This document shows positions 36,348-47,341 of a stretch of 64,000 nucleotides of DNA, in pieces. The position numbers and the translations under genes are program-made. Source of the stretch: an uncultured SAR86 cluster bacterium (GTDB lineage Bacteria; Pseudomonadota; Gammaproteobacteria; Magnimaribacterales; AG-339-G14). How positions within the stretch are numbered: position 1 is the stretch's first letter; each line of letters begins with the position of its first letter. Where the stretch lies: the NCBI GenBank assembly GCA_902635045.1, contig CACPMT010000003.1:1-64000 (forward strand), given 5' to 3'. Below the pieces are notes generated by a model. That model saw only the letters and a program-made list of their open reading frames with translations, made no database searches and was not told where the DNA came from.

Positions 36348-36376
36348 TTGACTTGGGATAAAGGGGTGTCAAAATT
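36348..36376 (+). promoter_or_regulatory. Candidate promoter of ilvBHC
   Basis: TTGACT, then 17 bp, then AAAATT, a good -35 with a weak -10. It would give a leader of about 33 nt for ilvB. No attenuator-like leader peptide is visible, unlike enterobacterial ilv operons. Confidence 0.3.
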
Positions 36377-36415
36377 CGGTTCCTTGTAACGTTTTCAACT
36401 ATTTTGTGATTGTAA

Positions 36416-38154
36416 ATGGATAAAAATATGACTTCTGGTGGAGAAGCCCTAATTAGGGCGCTGTCAGATGAAAAAATAGATATTATTTTCGGTTATCCGG
36501 GTGGCGCTGCTTTGCATATTTATGATGCAATTTACCAACAAGATAAGGTCCAGCATATTTTAGTTAGACATGAGCAAGCAGCAGTTCATGCAGCAGATGG
36601 ATTTGCGAGAGCTACCGGTAAAACTGGTGTTGCCTTAGTGACGTCAGGTCCAGGAGCTACAAATGCCATTACAGGTATCGCAACGGCTTATATGGATTCA
36701 ATTCCTTTAGTTGTTATTTCAGGACAAGTAGCCAGTCATTTAATTGGAACTGATGCTTTTCAGGAAACGGACATGATTGGTATTTCAAGACCAATTGTTA
36801 AGCATAGTTTTTTAGTACAAAGCGCCGAAGAAATTCCAGCAATAGTAAAAAAGGCTTTTCACATTGCTTCCTCAGGTAGGCCGGGACCAGTAGTTATTGA
36901 CGTTCCAAAGGATATGACCGACCCTAAAGTTGAGTTTGAATATAAATTTCCAAAGGATCTTTATTTAAGATCCTATCCAATTTTAGGTGAAGCAGATCAA
37001 ACAGAAGTATCTGAGGCAGTCAAAATGCTCAAGACAGCTAAAAAACCAGTTATTTATTCTGGTGGTGGCGTCATTCAATCAGACGCTTCACAAGAGTTAG
37101 TGAATTTATCCAAAATGATTGGGGCCCCAGTTACAAACACTTTGATGGGTTTAGGGGCATTCCCTGCAACGGATAATCAATTTGTTGGTATGTTAGGGAT
37201 GCATGGCACTTATGAAGCTAACATGGTTATGAGCGAAGCAGATCTAATTTTTAATGTTGGCGCAAGATTTGATGACAGAATCACCAACAACCCAAAAAAG
37301 TTTGGTCTAGAAGCAAAAAAAATTCACATAGACTCTGATCCATCTTCTATAGATAAAATTATTAATGTCGATGTTGCTTTACAAGGCGATGCGAAACTTG
37401 TGTTATCGCAACTTTGTAAAGAATTTGAGAACTCCGAATTAGCAAATACAAATCTTAAACCTTGGTGGGATCAAATTAATGAGTGGAAAGAAAAACATGG
37501 TCTGAATCACGATATGTTAAATTTAGAAAACCAGAAAGATATTATTCTTCCGCAACAAGTAATTCAGTCGCTCTATAAAGTTACAAAGGGCGAAGCATTT
37601 ATAACTTCTGACGTTGGGCAACACCAAATGTTTGCTGCTCAATATTACAAATTTGATGAACCAAGAAAATGGATAAACTCTGGAGGTCTTGGAACTATGG
37701 GATTTGGGCTGCCCTCTGCGATGGGCGTTAAATTCGCTTTTCCAGACGCAGATGTAGCTTGCGTTACTGGAGAGGGAAGTATTCAGATGTGTATTCAAGA
37801 GCTTTCTACCTGCAGTCAATATGGACTTCCTGTAAAAATTATAAATCTTAACAATAGGGCATTGGGCATGGTCAAGCAATGGCAAGATATGCAATACGGA
37901 GGTAGATATTCAAGTATTTCTTACGAAGATTCTCTTCCTGATTTTGTTAAATTAGCCGAATCTTTTGGACATGTAGGTTTGAAGGTAGAAAAGTTTTCTG
38001 AATTGAATGCTGCCATGGAGGAAGCTTTCTCACTTAAAGATAAATTGGTTTTTTTAGACGTTCTAATTGATCCAGACGAGCATGTTTATCCGATGTTAGA
38101 AGCCGGGGGCTCAATGTCAGAAATGAGAATCAGCAAAAAAGACAAAACCTTCTA

Positions 38155-38155
<1 letters not shown>
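36416..38155 (+). CDS. ilvB: Acetolactate synthase large subunit
   Basis: A ThDP-dependent enzyme that condenses pyruvate with pyruvate or 2-oxobutanoate. Three domains are visible: N-terminal Pyr (FGYPGGAALHIYDAI, catalytic Glu in LVRHEQAAVHAADGFARATGKTGV), central FAD-binding domain (GMLGMHGTYEANMVMSEADLIFNVGARFDDR), and C-terminal PP domain with the ThDP motif GEGSIQMCIQEL...NNRALGMVKQWQ. The 579 residues match the AHAS I-III large subunits (ilvI-type in enterobacterial naming). An alternative ATG lies four codons in. It overlaps ilvH by one base. Confidence 0.96.
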
Positions 38156-39713
<1,558 letters not shown>

Positions 39714-39731
39714 TAAGTATTTTTTAAAAAG

Positions 39732-40604
39732 ATGACTTTTTTGGATGGAGCCTTGGGCAGCATTCTTCTTCACCGAGCAAATAAATCATCTACAGGCTTA
39801 TGGTCGGCACAATTTTTGCTTAATGATCCCGCTGCCATTACAAAGCTTTATGAAGAATACGTGAGCATTGGCTCAGACTTGATAACGACCAATACCTACT
39901 CAACTATTCCAAGTTATTTGGATAAAGAAAATATTTCTACTCAAATGTCAGAACTTATTGATATTGCTGGCAGGCTCGCAAGAGAAGTTGCCGATAAACA
40001 CGAAAACGTAAGAGTCGCGGGATCGCTTCCTCCTTTAGAAGAGAGTTACAGGCCCGATTTAGTTTTAGATGAAACCAAAGCTTTACCAATTTATAAAACT
40101 TTAATAGAGGGGCTCTTGCCCTATGTAGATATTTTTTTATGTGAGACCATTTCATCAATTCAAGAAACCAAAAATGTTTTAAAGGCTTTAGATCTGCACA
40201 ATAAAAATATTCCTACTTGGCTTTCATGGACCCTCAAAGAAGATAAAAAAAATGTTTTGCGAAGTGGGGAATCAATCGAAGAGGCTTTTGTTTTTGCAGA
40301 GCAATATAATCCTGAGGCTTATTTATTCAACTGCACAGATCCCAATGCTATTTCATCTGGTATAGATGTATTGCGAAATCTTACTGATAAACCAATTGGG
40401 GGTTACCCCAATGTTTTTTCTGTTCCTGATGGTTGGACTTTGGATAATGATGTCGAGACACTTAAAAGTGATTTGACTAAGGAAAGTTTTTCAAGCTTTT
40501 GTCAAGTTTGGCAGGAAAAGGGCGCATCCATTTTTGGCGGTTGTTGTGGCATTGGTCCAGAACTTATGGCTGATATGATTGCGACACTGAAGCAGCAAAA
40601 TTAA
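39732..40604 (+). CDS. Homocysteine S-methyltransferase family protein
   Basis: A zinc enzyme that methylates homocysteine from S-methylmethionine or a betaine-like donor. The 290 residues start with FLDGALGSILLHR. They include GSDLITTNTYSTIP and carry the three zinc cysteines, one in LFNCTDP and two in GGCCGIGPE at the C-terminus. It is shaped like MmuM/BHMT without a cobalamin domain. It lies 18 bp after ilvC and may be in the same transcript. The donor is unknown; marine bacteria could use dimethylated sulfonium compounds or betaines. Confidence 0.88.
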   Translation: MTFLDGALGSILLHRANKSSTGLWSAQFLLNDPAAITKLYEEYVSIGSDLITTNTYSTIPSYLDKENISTQMSELIDIAGRLAREVADKHENVRVAGSLPPLEESYRPDLVLDETKALPIYKTLIEGLLPYVDIFLCETISSIQETKNVLKALDLHNKNIPTWLSWTLKEDKKNVLRSGESIEEAFVFAEQYNPEAYLFNCTDPNAISSGIDVLRNLTDKPIGGYPNVFSVPDGWTLDNDVETLKSDLTKESFSSFCQVWQEKGASIFGGCCGIGPELMADMIATLKQQN

Positions 40605-40659
40605 ATTTTCGCTTACTATCTAAATCTATTTCTTGTACTATTGTCGTCCCATTTGTAAT

Positions 40660-40736
<77 letters not shown>

Positions 40737-40813
40737 TTTTTTTCAATTTTGATACAAAAAGTTTCTTCTTAGACACGTTTACATTAATTTTTTCAAGTAA
40801 AATTTTCACTGTT

Positions 40814-42376
40814 TTGCATAGATTTTTTTATTTTTTAACATTCTTCTTTTCGATAGTTCTTCTATCTCATCCAAATTCTTCTATTGAGAAGTATCCTGAC
40901 GAAATGGCACACGCACCAACACCTCTGCCAGATAGAGTAGTCTTAACTTGGAATGATGATCCTGCAACAACCCAAGCAGTAACATGGAGAACTGATACAT
41001 CTATCGAAGTGGGGCTTGCACAGCTTGCTATAGCAAATGCAAATGGGAGGGCGCTTAAGCCAGATGAGTTTAAAGCAGAAACAAGTTACTTCGAGAGTGA
41101 TATAAATGAGGCTCATTACCATAGTGTTACTTTTAAGAATCTTCAACCCAATACTCTATATGCTTATAGAGTTGGAGATGGAGTAAATTGGACAGAGTAT
41201 TATCACTTTAAAACTGCAAGCTCTTCAGAAGATCCCTTCAGTTTTATTTATTTCGGTGACGCACAAAATGAAGTGAGAACTCATTGGTCCAGAGTTTTTA
41301 GGGAAGCTTTTCGTGATGCACCAAGAGCTGCATTTACATTACATGCTGGTGATTTAATTGATGAACACAATATGGACTCACAATGGGGTGAATGGCATCA
41401 GGGTCCTGATTGGGTTAATGGAACAATTCCTGTTATAGCAACCCCTGGCAATCATGAATATCAAAAAGATTCTGAAACTAAAAGAATATGGACAAACAAA
41501 GATGGTCAACCTATAAATATCGAAATTGAATCTTTAAACAATGATAATCCAGAGATCTTAATTGTTGATATCGAAGACTTTCAAAATAGAACAGGAACAA
41601 TAAAGATTAAAGATTCTGGAGAAATAATAGATGCCGATGAGGGCATTGAATTAATTACAGGGTATAAAAAAGAAGAACTCATAAATAAACCAATTTTGGG
41701 TGGCAAAGCTCCACTATATGATCGTCTTCAAAATCCGGATGGAATTCAAAAGGTTAGCAATCATTGGAGACCACAATTCTCTTTTCCAATCCAGAATGTT
41801 CCCGATGAACGATTAAGAGAGACTTTGTACTATCTGGATTACCAAGGTGTTCGTTTTATATCGCTTGATTCAAATATTGAAATGGAGATTCAAGTAGATT
41901 GGCTTAGAAAAGTTCTAGAAGAGAATGATAATCGTTGGACAATAATTACATTTCACCATCCACTATATTCTCCTGCATCAGATCGAGATAATTTAGAAAT
42001 GCGTCAACTATGGAAACCATTACTTGATGAATTTAAAGTTGATCTTGTTTTAAGCGGGCACGATCATACCTACTCTCGTACTGGTCTAATTGATGCAAAA
42101 AAAGTTGAAAATATTCCAACAGGTTATCAGCAGGCTTATGATCCAGAAATCGGCACTGTCCATGTTGTTTCAGTAAGCGGACCAAAAATGTATGAAATTA
42201 CTAAAGGTTTATATGCAAAAAAGCTAGGAGAAAATACTCAGCTCTATCAAATTATAGATATTAACAAAGATAATCTAAGGTTCCGCGCATATAAGGCAAC
42301 GGGAAAGCTATATGATGAATTTCTTCTTAAAAAACGTAAAGAACAACCAAATTTATTAATTGAAACTAATCCTTAA
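40814..42376 (+). CDS. Secreted purple-acid-phosphatase-like metallophosphoesterase with a PAS-like insert
   Basis: A two-metal phosphohydrolase. The N-terminus is a signal peptide (about residues 1-22). A fibronectin-III-like domain follows (about 38-135, PDRVVLTWNDDPATTQAVTW), then the metallophosphoesterase domain. Its motifs are YFGDAQ (Asp149), HAGDLID (Asp180), GNHE (Asn213/His214), HHP (His381) and SGHDH (His416/His418). Between GNHE and the WRPQFSFP block sits an extra stretch of about 80 residues (about 222-305). It includes KDSGEIIDADEGIELITGYK and EELINKP, wording very like a PAS domain. The start is uncertain: the frame has no ATG before residue 31, and the track uses a TTG without a Shine-Dalgarno. 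A periplasmic or extracellular phosphate-scavenging role is likely but inferred. Confidence 0.85.
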   Translation: MHRFFYFLTFFFSIVLLSHPNSSIEKYPDEMAHAPTPLPDRVVLTWNDDPATTQAVTWRTDTSIEVGLAQLAIANANGRALKPDEFKAETSYFESDINEAHYHSVTFKNLQPNTLYAYRVGDGVNWTEYYHFKTASSSEDPFSFIYFGDAQNEVRTHWSRVFREAFRDAPRAAFTLHAGDLIDEHNMDSQWGEWHQGPDWVNGTIPVIATPGNHEYQKDSETKRIWTNKDGQPINIEIESLNNDNPEILIVDIEDFQNRTGTIKIKDSGEIIDADEGIELITGYKKEELINKPILGGKAPLYDRLQNPDGIQKVSNHWRPQFSFPIQNVPDERLRETLYYLDYQGVRFISLDSNIEMEIQVDWLRKVLEENDNRWTIITFHHPLYSPASDRDNLEMRQLWKPLLDEFKVDLVLSGHDHTYSRTGLIDAKKVENIPTGYQQAYDPEIGTVHVVSVSGPKMYEITKGLYAKKLGENTQLYQIIDINKDNLRFRAYKATGKLYDEFLLKKRKEQPNLLIETNP

Positions 42377-42395
42377 AAATAAATTTAATGAAAAT

Positions 42396-42640
42396 CTAGA
42401 CTGTTGGATCTGAATCGATTTCGTATGAAAAAAGCTTAAAACTCTGCATAGCATACAAAACCAGCAAACTTAAAAGACTGATTGACTGGTGAAGTACAAA
42501 TACTTGAAAGATCATTAGATTTGAATTGAATAAACCTGAGAAAAATAAAATAGAGATCAAAAGAGAAATTTTGATAGTTTCGTTAATATAATTTAGTTGA
42601 TAACTCTCAAACCCTTCTATTACAGGGTTTTTTCTTTCGA
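42396..42640 (-). pseudogene. Decayed reading frame for a two-helix membrane segment
   Basis: The minus strand is open from inside the tRNA copy to the TAG at 42396-42398 and reads PVIEGFESYQLNYINETIKI, then two hydrophobic helices (LLISILFFSGLF and SISLLSLLVLY) and a short acidic tail. There is no conventional start in frame until an ATG at 42515, which would leave only 39 residues. It looks like the 3' remnant of a membrane-protein gene. I recognise no family, and chance cannot be excluded. Confidence 0.3.
42609..42633 (+). terminator. Intrinsic terminator-like hairpin near the element's right end
   Basis: AAACCCT pairs with AGGGTTT around an 8-nt loop and is followed by TTT, in plus orientation. 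It would end transcripts coming from the phosphatase gene before they reach the antisense side of the amidase. Confidence 0.5.
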
Positions 42641-42648
42641 CACAACTA

Positions 42649-42693
42649 CTGATAAGGGTGAGGTCGCAGATTCGAGTTCTGCCAGACCCACCA
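42649..42693 (+). repeat. Direct repeat copy 2 (displaced 3' end of tRNA-Ile)
   Basis: 45 nt identical to positions 40692-40736, ending in CCA. It lacks the 5' half (upstream bases CAACTA do not match the tRNA), so it cannot make a tRNA. It marks the right boundary of the element. Confidence 0.93.
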
Positions 42694-42704
42694 AAATAGA
42701 TTTC

Positions 42705-44141
42705 TTACAAACTTGGCGGTTTAATAAATCCGCCTCTCATATCTCTGATAATTTTTGCTATCTCAATGCATGTCAAATCTTCGAGGTAAGGTCCGGTAAT
42801 TTGCATTCCAATCGGTAAATTATCTTTTGAAAAACCTATCGGTACATTAGTACTTGGAAGTCCCGCTGAAACAGCCGGACCAGCCCATAGGTTAATGGTG
42901 AGATATTCTTTGTCTTTACCATTAACTACTAGCTTTCTTTCATGCAAATTGGCATGGTTGTGTTTGAAAGCTAGGACGTTAGTTGTTGGAGCAAGAATGG
43001 CGTCAAAATCATTAAAAAAAGAACGCCATTTTTGACGAATCTTTTGTCTCATCGCATTTACTATAACCCAGTCGGTATATTTTAAAACTGAACCTCTAGC
43101 TACTTTTGCAAGTTCAGACATGTCGTCTTTTTTTACAGAGTCATTGATTTCTGACAGCATTTCCATGGTTTCTTTAGGGGCGGTCACTAACATCAAAGGA
43201 TTAAGCAAAAGAGAATATATGTTATCAATCTCTTCAAATGTAAAAGGCAGCTCAACTTCTTCTACTCTTGCACCAAGTTTCTTGAGTTCATTAGCAGTTT
43301 CTCTGATCAATGATGATATTTCTTCGTCTACTTCTGCATAAGGTTCATTTGGCCACAAAGCAATTCTTAAATTTTTAACGTCATCAAATCTTGGTTTAGG
43401 TAAAGTTATTTTCCAAGCCAAGGCGTCTTGTACTTGAGGCGAGGCTAAAATTTTGATGGAGACTTCAAGATCTTCCGGAGATCTGGCTAATGGACCGGCA
43501 ACTGATAACCCATTGCCAGTCAAAATTGAACCAGGCCCTGGAGGTAGATGACCGACTTCTGAAACGACGTTGTAACTAGGTTTATGACCATACAAACCAC
43601 AAAAATGAGCAGGAATTCTAATGGATCCGCCAATATCTGAGCCTAGCTCTAATGACGTCATCCCACTTGCTAATGCAGCAGCAGAACCTCCCGACGATCC
43701 TCCAGGTGTTCTTTCAAGGTCCCAAGGATTATTTGTAGTACCAAAAATATCATTGAAACTTTGTGTGTCTGCCGAAAGATATGGAACGTTTGTTTTGCCG
43801 AATATAATAGCGCCTTCATTGACAAGATTTTGAACTGCTTCTGCATTTTTTTTTGGAATATTATTCTCCCAGCTTGGATTGCCGCCTGTAGATCTAATTC
43901 CTTCAACTTCAAATGCGTCTTTGATAGTAATTGGCAATCCGAATAAAGCGCCTTTTTTATTTTTGGTATTGTCTGCTTTTTTTGCCTTTTCTATTGCCCT
44001 ATCGGCATCAAGTGTTACAACAGCGTTAATTTTTGGATTTTCTTTTTCAATTTGTTCTAGCTGTGCTTCTAATAATTCTAAGGAGGAAATCTCTTTTTTC
44101 TTTAATTTTTCTACCAGCTCAAATGCATTTTCAAAAATCAT
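42705..44141 (-). CDS. Amidase (amidase signature family)
   Basis: It hydrolyses an aliphatic or aromatic amide to acid and ammonia. The 478 residues have the Ser-cisSer-Lys triad: Lys74 in GLPITIKDAF, cis-Ser in TPGGSSGGSAAALASGM (about 149-150) and the nucleophile Ser173 in SDIGGSIRIPAHF. No GatA-specific context (gatB/gatC) is present and no signal peptide is seen. It is the last gene after the amine oxidase and epoxide hydrolase (31-bp gap), so it probably works in the same pathway. The substrate is unknown. Confidence 0.9.
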   Translation of the reverse strand: MIFENAFELVEKLKKKEISSLELLEAQLEQIEKENPKINAVVTLDADRAIEKAKKADNTKNKKGALFGLPITIKDAFEVEGIRSTGGNPSWENNIPKKNAEAVQNLVNEGAIIFGKTNVPYLSADTQSFNDIFGTTNNPWDLERTPGGSSGGSAAALASGMTSLELGSDIGGSIRIPAHFCGLYGHKPSYNVVSEVGHLPPGPGSILTGNGLSVAGPLARSPEDLEVSIKILASPQVQDALAWKITLPKPRFDDVKNLRIALWPNEPYAEVDEEISSLIRETANELKKLGARVEEVELPFTFEEIDNIYSLLLNPLMLVTAPKETMEMLSEINDSVKKDDMSELAKVARGSVLKYTDWVIVNAMRQKIRQKWRSFFNDFDAILAPTTNVLAFKHNHANLHERKLVVNGKDKEYLTINLWAGPAVSAGLPSTNVPIGFSKDNLPIGMQITGPYLEDLTCIEIAKIIRDMRGGFIKPPSL

Positions 44142-44172
44142 TATTTGGCTCGACTAAATATTAAAAATTCTT

Positions 44173-45306
44173 TTATCTAAATAAAGAAAAATACTTTCTT
44201 ATTTCATCAATGAAAATTTCTGGTTTTTCAAATGCAGCAAAATGTCCACCGGAATCTAAAACGTTGTAATAAGAAAGCTTTGTATATCTTTTTTTAAGCC
44301 AGCGTTCGGAGGCTCGAAAGATTTCTTTTGGATAAACGCTTACACCAGTCGGCGTTGTAACTTCTTCGCCATCAAAGTCACCAAAACTCTCCCAATAAAG
44401 TCTAGCCGAAGAGGTGGCGCTTTCAGTTAACCAGTAAAACATCACATTGGTTAGCAAATCATCTCTTGAGATTGCATTTTCAGGATCGCCATTGCAATCC
44501 GTCCATTGGTAAAATTTTTCTATAATCCAAGCTGCTTGTCCTATTGGAGAATCAGTTAATCCATAACCAAGAGTTTGAGGTCTAGTTGACTGTTGTTTCG
44601 AGTAACCCGAATCCCAATCTTGATAAAATTGAAAGCCTGCTAAAGCGGATTGTTCAAGTTCGGTTAAATCATTCATGGTTTCCATGTCAGGTGCGACGAT
44701 CGCCATATTTAAATGGATAGCTTCACAGTTTTTGTCTTGCATACCTAAGGCAGTTGTTACAGCTGAACCCCAGTCTCCACCTTGAGCAAAATATTTTGTG
44801 TAGCCTAATTCTTTCATTAGTTTTGCAAATGTATCTGCAATTTTTTCAACCCCAAAACCTGGAGTTGTTGGTTTGCCTGAAAATCCAAAACCTGGAAGCG
44901 ATGGCGTCACTATATGAAAAGCATCTTTGGAATCTCCTCCGTTTAGTGTCGGATCGGTTAAAGGCTTGATGACTTGAAGAAACTCGACAATTGAGCCCGG
45001 CCAACCATGTGTAATGATCAAAGGCTTAGCTTCAGGATGAGGAGATTTTAAGTGAATGAAATGAACATCTAAGTCATTAATTTTTGCCATGAATTGAGGA
45101 AAATCATTTATTTTTGCTACTTCTTTATTCCAATCGTACTTATTTAACCAATAAGAATGAATTTCTTTCATGTAGGACAATGGTATACCTTGTGTCCAAT
45201 CTGACGGAGTCTCTTTGTCAGGCCATCTTGTGAGTTCGAGTCTCTTTTTTAAATCAACAAGTTTTTCTTCAGGTATGTTTATTGAAAAATCTTTAATTGT
45301 TGTCAT
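44173..45306 (-). CDS. Epoxide hydrolase (microsomal EPHX1-like, EHN domain)
   Basis: An alpha/beta hydrolase that opens epoxides to diols. The N-terminal EHN lid region (about residues 1-110: FSINIPEEKLVDLKKRLELTRWPD) is diagnostic of the EPHX1 class. HGWPGSIVEF is the oxyanion block, the nucleophile Asp178 lies in GGDWGSAVT, and the catalytic His is in SGGHFAAFEKPE near the C-terminus. The 377 residues fit bacterial members; no signal peptide. It is separated by 1 bp from the amine oxidase upstream. An aromatic-epoxide substrate is plausible only from context. Confidence 0.92.
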   Translation of the reverse strand: MTTIKDFSINIPEEKLVDLKKRLELTRWPDKETPSDWTQGIPLSYMKEIHSYWLNKYDWNKEVAKINDFPQFMAKINDLDVHFIHLKSPHPEAKPLIITHGWPGSIVEFLQVIKPLTDPTLNGGDSKDAFHIVTPSLPGFGFSGKPTTPGFGVEKIADTFAKLMKELGYTKYFAQGGDWGSAVTTALGMQDKNCEAIHLNMAIVAPDMETMNDLTELEQSALAGFQFYQDWDSGYSKQQSTRPQTLGYGLTDSPIGQAAWIIEKFYQWTDCNGDPENAISRDDLLTNVMFYWLTESATSSARLYWESFGDFDGEEVTTPTGVSVYPKEIFRASERWLKKRYTKLSYYNVLDSGGHFAAFEKPEIFIDEIRKYFSLFR

Positions 45307-45307
45307 T

Positions 45308-47209
45308 TTAATTTTTACTTGATTTTTCTTGGCATGATGGAGGTAAATTTATAGTAGGATTGCTATCAAAAAAACCAGATGGAATTAATTGGAATCCACA
45401 ATATTCGACTGGCATAACAGGCCAATCTTCTGGTCTCGGCACATGTGTTACTCCGAAAGTATGCCAGGTCACTAGATCACACTTGCTAATGTCTCTATCG
45501 CTTGCAGTCATTTCATCTAAACCCCCTTGACCTTGATGCATTACTGTAAATCTGCCACCACCAGAAATTTCACCTTTTTCAAAAGGAGTTGCCCATAAAT
45601 TATATTTTGCAAATGAAGCTCTCTTCCCTGTGGGAGAATCGAAATCAGACAATAGCACAGGAGAATAACCTGGTAAAAATTTATAGGCTGATTCACCGCC
45701 GATAGAATTCTTTTTATTTGGGTTAGTTATTTTCCATACTCTACTTTTTTCTGGTGCAATGTTTCTTTTTGCTTCTGACTCTTTTTTTAGATGACTTGAG
45801 ATCGCTTGGAATTGTGTTCCATGAGGATTTTTATTTCCAATTGGAACTCTTTCTGCATTGGTCTCGATCAATTTATTTTTACCGCCGTCTAAAAACCAAT
45901 CTATCCTCACGTTGAAGAGGTGTTGATGAATAGGAGAAACCAGTTCTTCCGTAATTTTCATATCTTGCTCTGGATTATGAATTTCTTCATTGTGGGCGCT
46001 TATTCCTACAATTCCTGTCAATTTCATTTCTAATTCAATTGTTCCATCTAAATACAAGTACCAAAAAATTCCGTAATCGTAATTACCTACTGTAGAAAAA
46101 GAACTAATCACTAATCTTCTGGATCGTCTTACCTCGCTGTGGCCTTCACCAATCAAATGAGAATGTTTCCACTGAATTCCATAATCCTCCTCATGCAAAC
46201 AAATTGCGTTTTTAATTGTTTCAACAGAGCCATCGAAATTTAATTTATTAGTATCAAAGTAATAAATCTCTCCGAGACAATCACATCCTAAAGTCAAAGA
46301 ATTAGACAATGATCCAAAGCCATACTCTGTACCATCATGTACAGCTTTCCATGAATGCATTGGATCAGCAGAGCCATAAGGAACAACCATATCGGACATG
46401 CTTGCACGGTAGAAAATCTCTCTTTTATTTAAATTTAAATTTTGAATTACTAATCCTTCGATGGGATCAATTGAAACTCTTAGGTTCCATCCTTCCCAAC
46501 TAATCTCATTATTAGAGACATCGAAACCTGGTCCATCGGGTTGAGTAATAGAAATATCTTTGGGTCTATTTCTAAGAACTTCTTGAGAGGCAGCATCATA
46601 CTTTGCTGATTGCTCGGGTAAGTTGCTTATTCCTTGATCTTCAATTTCAACAATACATTTATCTGTTAGATCGACATGAGAAATTAGTCCAGATATTGGT
46701 TTGGCGTAGGCATTATCTTCTGGGCTCTCCTTTAAAAAAGAGATTGTTTTAAGAGCTCTGTGACCTTCTTTAATTTTTTCATGAGTTATTCCTCCGCCTG
46801 GCCAAGGATCAATTTGAATAAGACTTAGATCTGTAATTCCTCTTTTTTCTAGAGCGGCTTGATATTCATCATTTTCTAAAGTTAATTGGATAGCGATCAT
46901 AATTTCTGACATCGTATAAGTTGGACCAGCAGCATCAGGAATTACATTCAGCGAAGTAACTTTCTCTTTATTTAAATCGATTGATGCTTCAAACCCTTTT
47001 GAGGATGAATCGACGCCAATAATCTTTGTCTTCCTTGAAAAGGTATCACCGACTTTGTAATTTTTTACAAAATTTTTATCAGGCTCTTCTAGACTGATAT
47101 AGCTAAACACTGAGTTTTCATCAGAATTATTATCTGATTTAAAGATATTTACAGATTTTTTTATCTCGTCTACAGAAAGAGAATCTAATGGATGCATATT
47201 ATTATTCAT
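45308..47209 (-). CDS. Copper-containing primary amine oxidase (TPQ)
   Basis: It oxidises primary amines to aldehydes with O2, releasing NH3 and H2O2. The 633 residues show the TPQ consensus TVGNYDY (precursor Tyr377) and the base Asp292 in VHDGTEYGFGS. Copper ligands His428/His430 lie in IHQHLFNVRIDW and a third His near 589 in THVPRPEDWP. It has an arylalkylamine/tyramine-oxidase-like layout and no signal peptide, so it should be cytoplasmic, unlike periplasmic E. coli TynA. It heads a three-gene minus-strand operon and is divergent from a sodium symporter that could import its substrate. Confidence 0.93.
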   Translation of the reverse strand: MNNNMHPLDSLSVDEIKKSVNIFKSDNNSDENSVFSYISLEEPDKNFVKNYKVGDTFSRKTKIIGVDSSSKGFEASIDLNKEKVTSLNVIPDAAGPTYTMSEIMIAIQLTLENDEYQAALEKRGITDLSLIQIDPWPGGGITHEKIKEGHRALKTISFLKESPEDNAYAKPISGLISHVDLTDKCIVEIEDQGISNLPEQSAKYDAASQEVLRNRPKDISITQPDGPGFDVSNNEISWEGWNLRVSIDPIEGLVIQNLNLNKREIFYRASMSDMVVPYGSADPMHSWKAVHDGTEYGFGSLSNSLTLGCDCLGEIYYFDTNKLNFDGSVETIKNAICLHEEDYGIQWKHSHLIGEGHSEVRRSRRLVISSFSTVGNYDYGIFWYLYLDGTIELEMKLTGIVGISAHNEEIHNPEQDMKITEELVSPIHQHLFNVRIDWFLDGGKNKLIETNAERVPIGNKNPHGTQFQAISSHLKKESEAKRNIAPEKSRVWKITNPNKKNSIGGESAYKFLPGYSPVLLSDFDSPTGKRASFAKYNLWATPFEKGEISGGGRFTVMHQGQGGLDEMTASDRDISKCDLVTWHTFGVTHVPRPEDWPVMPVEYCGFQLIPSGFFDSNPTINLPPSCQEKSSKN

Positions 47210-47291
47210 ATTTTTTAAACTTTTAAATCTAAAAAGAATACACTTTTTTGATAATTATTTTTTTAGTAAGATCAATTCTAAAGATCAGCGG

Positions 47292-47301
47292 GGAAATTTC
47301 C
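47292..47301. promoter_or_regulatory. Palindrome in the amine oxidase/symporter divergent gap
   Basis: GGAAATTTCC is a perfect 10-bp inverted repeat in the 132-bp gap between two divergent transcripts. It could be an operator shared by both. No regulator gene is adjacent, and a 10-bp AT-centred palindrome can occur by chance. Confidence 0.25.
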
Positions 47302-47341
47302 ATCATTAAACTAAAATTTATTTCGTTATCATTAAATTGCT

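Larger units (their letters stand above)
40737..42693. mobile_element. tRNA-Ile-integrated mini-element, 1957 bp unit, no integrase
   Basis: The DNA between the intact tRNA-Ile and the displaced copy of its 3' end has the architecture of an island integrated by site-specific recombination. It holds one full gene (phosphatase-like), a terminator-like hairpin and a broken frame, but no integrase, excisionase or replication gene. It may be a deletion derivative of a larger island, or a cargo unit moved by a recombinase acting in trans. Native sequence appears to resume at 42694, only 11 bp before the amidase stop codon. Confidence 0.8.
42377..42704. other. Only gap over 300 bp: element tail plus displaced tRNA end
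   Basis: This 328-bp stretch between the phosphatase and amidase stops contains the decayed minus-strand frame, a terminator-like hairpin at 42609-42630 and the 45-bp tRNA copy at 42649-42693. I see no intact gene in it. Confidence 0.8.

Noticed and set aside
36341-36415. Possible leader-peptide attenuator before ilvB
   Set aside because: The 75-bp gap has no Ile/Leu/Val-rich reading frame and no alternative hairpins with a T-run.
41000-42376. Considered whether the element's gene encodes a recombinase or toxin
   Set aside because: The metallophosphoesterase metal motifs are complete and no integrase R-H-R-Y pattern occurs in the element on either strand.
42597-42818. 73-residue plus-strand ORF across the displaced tRNA end
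   Set aside because: It is composed of the tRNA fragment plus antisense to the amidase 3' end; no family resemblance.
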